Origin: an uncultured Azospirillum sp.
Lineage (GTDB): Bacteria > Pseudomonadota > Alphaproteobacteria > RF32 > CAG-239
Assembly: GCA_900539605.1 (NCBI GenBank)
Contig: UQCS01000001.1
Span: 1 to 64,000, forward strand
Length of the DNA: 64,000 nucleotides
Direction of reading: 5' to 3'
Positions 61,697 through 64,000 of the stretch are shown here, one piece after another. Position 1 is the stretch's first letter. Each line of letters starts with the position of its first letter. Below the pieces are notes generated by a model. The model was not told the origin of the DNA. It did no database searches and saw only the letters and a list, made by a program, of their open reading frames with translations. The position numbers and the translations under genes are program-made.

Positions 61697-61826
61697 AGCG
61701 AAATGTTATCCAATAATATTTTAAGATTCAATGAAAAGCTTGAGGTAAAATGCGATATTTGGTTGAAACACACATAAGAAAAAGTTAGCATCATATAAAA
61801 TAACAGAAATAAAATAGGGATAAATA
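61697..61826. other. Promoter spacer of the SNF2 gene and truncated gene
   Basis: 130 AT-rich bases between divergent starts. No feature stands out. Confidence 0.3.
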
Positions 61827-62360
61827 ATGATAAATTATATTGATGACTTGCCTTTTCCTAACCATTTAATTCCATCAAAATTGAAAGAATTATTATCTCC
61901 TATTGATGCTTCTCCATTGAATAATATAGAGGTAGCCTGCTCCTATGAGATTACTTCTCCGTCTGTGCTGTCCCGTGAAATACGTTATGATATGACAACG
62001 GTTACTGTTCCTCTGGATAAAATAAATAATATGCCTCTATTGTATTTGAATCACGGCGTCGTTTCCACAGGTCCTGATAATGATAGCGAAGGAATGTGTG
62101 ATAGCCGTGTTTTTCATGCGCTATATTTACCAGCGGCAGTTGTCGCGCCCCCATGGGCGAGGGCCGTAAGCTTCCGGTTCGGCAACCGCCGGCTGAGGCT
62201 TTTGCTGTTCTTTGAACAACTCGGCAGCATTGAGGTTTTGCAGATAATCGGTCAGTTCTTTTTGGCGCTCTGCATCAGAAGACGTGCGGTTGAGATAATT
62301 GCGCACTGCCTTGATTTCTGCTTCGCTGAGACCGGTTTTATCTTCAATCTTAGCGGCTAG
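61827..62360 (+). pseudogene. Truncated gene at the right edge of the island
   Basis: The first about 100 codons look coding (PFPNHLIPSKLKELLSPIDA, then VTVPLDKINNMPLLYLNHGV) and AT-rich. From about 62,127 the frame is merely antisense of the next gene and changes composition to the GC-richer backbone. So the 3' part was lost where island and chromosome join. The lost family is not recognised. It marks the likely right boundary of the island at 62.10-62.13 kb. Confidence 0.6.
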
Positions 62361-63557
62361 GCTGCGCCGTACTTCCTGTTTTATATTTTCGGGCAAACGG
62401 CTGACTTTATCCATTTCAACATATTTTTCCAGTCCGCTTAACAACGGCAGATCCAACTCCCGGACCCCCGGATTATTGCCGACAGCGGCCCAAATGTCGC
62501 AAATTCGTTTTTTCAGTTCCACTCGGTCGCCGACGACGATGCCGCCGATATCTTTATCATCCAAATTATATAATCCGGCCGTAACCAGCTGAGCCTGATA
62601 GCCTTTAGCATATTGTTCGGTCCACATTTTGCAGGTACCCTGCACCATCAGTTTTTGTCCTTCGGGACCGAGCGGATCCATTCCCGCCGCAACTGCCTGC
62701 TGGAAAAAAGCAAAATGGATATCACCCTGATCAAACACCTGCAACGCTTTTTGGGGCGGAACACCCTGCTCGATTTTCTGCTGATAATAACAGATACACA
62801 GATACAATTCAGATGCAACCGCCGCCATTTCGTCGTTCATATTGACAATCGCGCGTTGTTCCGGACTGATACCGGGACCGTAGACATGGTGACGATCGGC
62901 GCATTCATGACCACGCTCATGAAGCCGGGTTCGCGGCATCACACGATTCACCTTGGAGATAATGGCTTCGTCTTTAGCCGATAAGGTCTCATTTTTGCCT
63001 TTCACCAGTTTATTGAGATTGATGCTTTTGCTGCTGAAACTGTACCCACCCAAACGCACGCCACCGTCCGGACAACGCACTTCGGAAAGCGTTTTCCGGC
63101 GGATAATAACTTTGCCGGCATTTTCGCGATAAAAAGCTTCACGTTGCTGGCGAATATACGCTGCTTTGAGGTCGCCGGCGTGTTTAGCATTGACGATCAT
63201 ACGGGTTTTCGGCCCCATGCTGACAATCTTTATCTCACCTTTGCGATCTTTTGCCGCTTTCAATCCCATTTTTTGGGCCAGTTGATATTCGTCATTTTCG
63301 GTCGCTTGCACATAATCCAGATAATCGGCCGTATCTTCACGGTTTGCCGCATCTGCTTTCATCTCTTCAACGTCCAGAAGATGTTCGTTATTGGCAACCT
63401 TCGGATCTTGCGGCAATGTTTTTTCCGCTTTGGCCGTGCCGGCGTTTAAGGCCATCGCCAGCGACAAAGTTTCAATTGCCGTTTTGGACGCATTCAAACG
63501 ACCGACGGCATTTTGCACTTTTTTCATCAAATTTTCAAAAGATATTTTGTCAGACAT
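62127..63557 (-). CDS. HExxH-motif protein, function unknown
   Basis: 476 residues, no classical signal peptide. The centre has TRLHERGHECADRHHVYG, an HExxH zinc signature, and about 30 residues later NDEMAAVASELYLCICYYQQ, whose Glu could be the third ligand as in gluzincins. The N-terminus is helical and Ala-rich; the C-terminus is helical with a Pro-rich tail (EQQKPQPAVAEPEAYG). Backbone-like GC content. Probably a lineage-specific peptidase or effector; unassigned. It is the second HExxH orphan in the window, with no other similarity to the one at 8120 that I can see. Confidence 0.65.
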   Translation of the reverse strand: MSDKISFENLMKKVQNAVGRLNASKTAIETLSLAMALNAGTAKAEKTLPQDPKVANNEHLLDVEEMKADAANREDTADYLDYVQATENDEYQLAQKMGLKAAKDRKGEIKIVSMGPKTRMIVNAKHAGDLKAAYIRQQREAFYRENAGKVIIRRKTLSEVRCPDGGVRLGGYSFSSKSINLNKLVKGKNETLSAKDEAIISKVNRVMPRTRLHERGHECADRHHVYGPGISPEQRAIVNMNDEMAAVASELYLCICYYQQKIEQGVPPQKALQVFDQGDIHFAFFQQAVAAGMDPLGPEGQKLMVQGTCKMWTEQYAKGYQAQLVTAGLYNLDDKDIGGIVVGDRVELKKRICDIWAAVGNNPGVRELDLPLLSGLEKYVEMDKVSRLPENIKQEVRRSLAAKIEDKTGLSEAEIKAVRNYLNRTSSDAERQKELTDYLQNLNAAELFKEQQKPQPAVAEPEAYGPRPWGRDNCRW

Positions 63558-63642
63558 ATCACATTCTTTCCAACTTTGTATTCTTTATACATGTATTTTT
63601 GTCCAAAATCAATCTATTTTTGATAACAGACGTACCAACCAT

Positions 63643-63678
63643 AAAAAAAGAATTTCCGTCAAAGGAAATTCTTTTTTT
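63643..63678. terminator. Bidirectional terminator
   Basis: AAAAAAAGAATTTCC (63643-63657), GTCAAA loop, GGAAATTCTTTTTTT (63664-63678), 15-bp arms. It is upstream of both flanking genes, so it must end a transcript read from elsewhere or insulate the two promoters; a short unannotated RNA ending here is possible. Confidence 0.7.
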
Positions 63679-63840
63679 ATCGCACTAATCAGCTGTTGTT
63701 TAATTTCTTCAGTTTTCATAATTAATAATTATTTTGTAAATTGTAGTCTGCCATGTTTATCAATTGATGTCAAGTTGCCAAAAGACAACACTGTTTACAG
63801 CCACGGCAGCATCGACTATGATTTGTTGAAAGGAATCAAA

Positions 63841-64000
63841 ATGGTTACGGAAGATATATTCGAACGCTTAAACCGGTCTGACTTTCGTCGCCGTTTCCGG
63901 TTGCGGACAGCCGAAATCTCATATGTTCGGCAAAAAGGAAAGGAAATTATCCGCAAACACGCCGAAGATTTTATCGCTAAGCGGTTGGCTCCGGCACAAA
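63841..64000 (+). CDS. DUF4186 protein, 5' part (cut by window end)
   Basis: ATG 63841 with AAAGGA upstream. The 53 codons available contain IFERLNRSDFRRRFRLRTAE, KGKEIIRKHAEDFIAKRLAP, matching the N-terminal half of DUF4186 (family: IRRHAxDFIxxRLAPAxP). The rest, including the usual Cys/His cluster with HATATCCRGCLxKWH, lies past the window. Function unknown. Confidence 0.85.
   Translation, partial: MVTEDIFERLNRSDFRRRFRLRTAEISYVRQKGKEIIRKHAEDFIAKRLAPAQ

Noticed and set aside
39324..62130. Flanking direct repeat of the tRNA-Lys 3' end as attR
   Set aside because: I looked for the T-arm sequence near 61.7-62.2 kb and found none, so no att pair can be claimed.

Overview
The window reads as about 39 kb of ordinary alphaproteobacterial chromosome (1-39,400), then a mobile, AT-richer accessory island of about 22.7 kb (39,400 to about 62,120), then chromosome again. 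The lineage call rests on gene order: lpxC-bamD-recN, mraZ-rsmH-ftsL-ftsI, rarA-(kinase)-rluC-...-ATP12, and nuoLMN-birA-rnj are alphaproteobacterial arrangements, and RNase J beside birA is typical of that class. Many secreted or lipoprotein orphans and a moderate GC content suggest an uncultured, possibly host-associated lineage. That last point is inference; no 16S gene is present.

Backbone, left to right. At 1-447 a ~120-bp element is duplicated downstream of recN. The minus-strand lpxC-bamD-recN run follows the RNase P RNA gene. The division cluster mraZ-rsmH-ftsL-ftsI carries a textbook MraZ operator but stops after ftsI, where it meets two exported orphan proteins. Next come mreB, ddl-miaA, a DUF3108 protein with TrhP-type U32 protein, and a long minus-strand run: pentapeptide protein, rarA, zeta-like kinase, rluC, AsmA, ATP12-like, acylphosphatase. 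These are followed by recX, a lipoprotein, apaG, rplM-rpsI with a clear promoter, a cyclophilin, a Nudix hydrolase, mutS, a PhoR-like kinase, rnj, birA and nuoN-nuoM-nuoL. The three Nuo subunits lack most of the charged residues expected of the proton path.

The island starts at tRNA-Lys(TTT). The frame of a decayed large serine recombinase runs without a stop antisense through the tRNA and its terminator. Inside are a DUF4143 ATPase framed by two related hairpins; a phage/plasmid replication module (alpha-CTD-like mini-protein, Toprim/RepA-type primase-helicase, DUF6362-like protein); a lone ParA-type ATPase behind a perfect sigma-70 consensus promoter full of TGTACA sites; a GPZ-like tail protein; two DNA methyltransferases; a PAPS-reductase-like protein; a terminase-small-subunit-like HTH; and an RTX-repeat fragment. 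The cytosine methyltransferase gene is open in a second frame for nearly its whole length, and that frame also looks like a real phage protein family.

The right part of the island is a restriction/defence block: type III-like res, DUF3800 and a small putative nuclease/toxin joined by ATGA overlaps; a structured intergenic region with a 49-nt near-perfect hairpin; then mod and a DUF2513 gene, converging on a large SNF2 helicase. It ends in a truncated gene whose frame runs into the intact chromosomal neighbour, an HExxH protein. The last feature is a DUF4186 gene cut by the window end.

All calls were made by reading sequence and translations; no search or alignment program was run.
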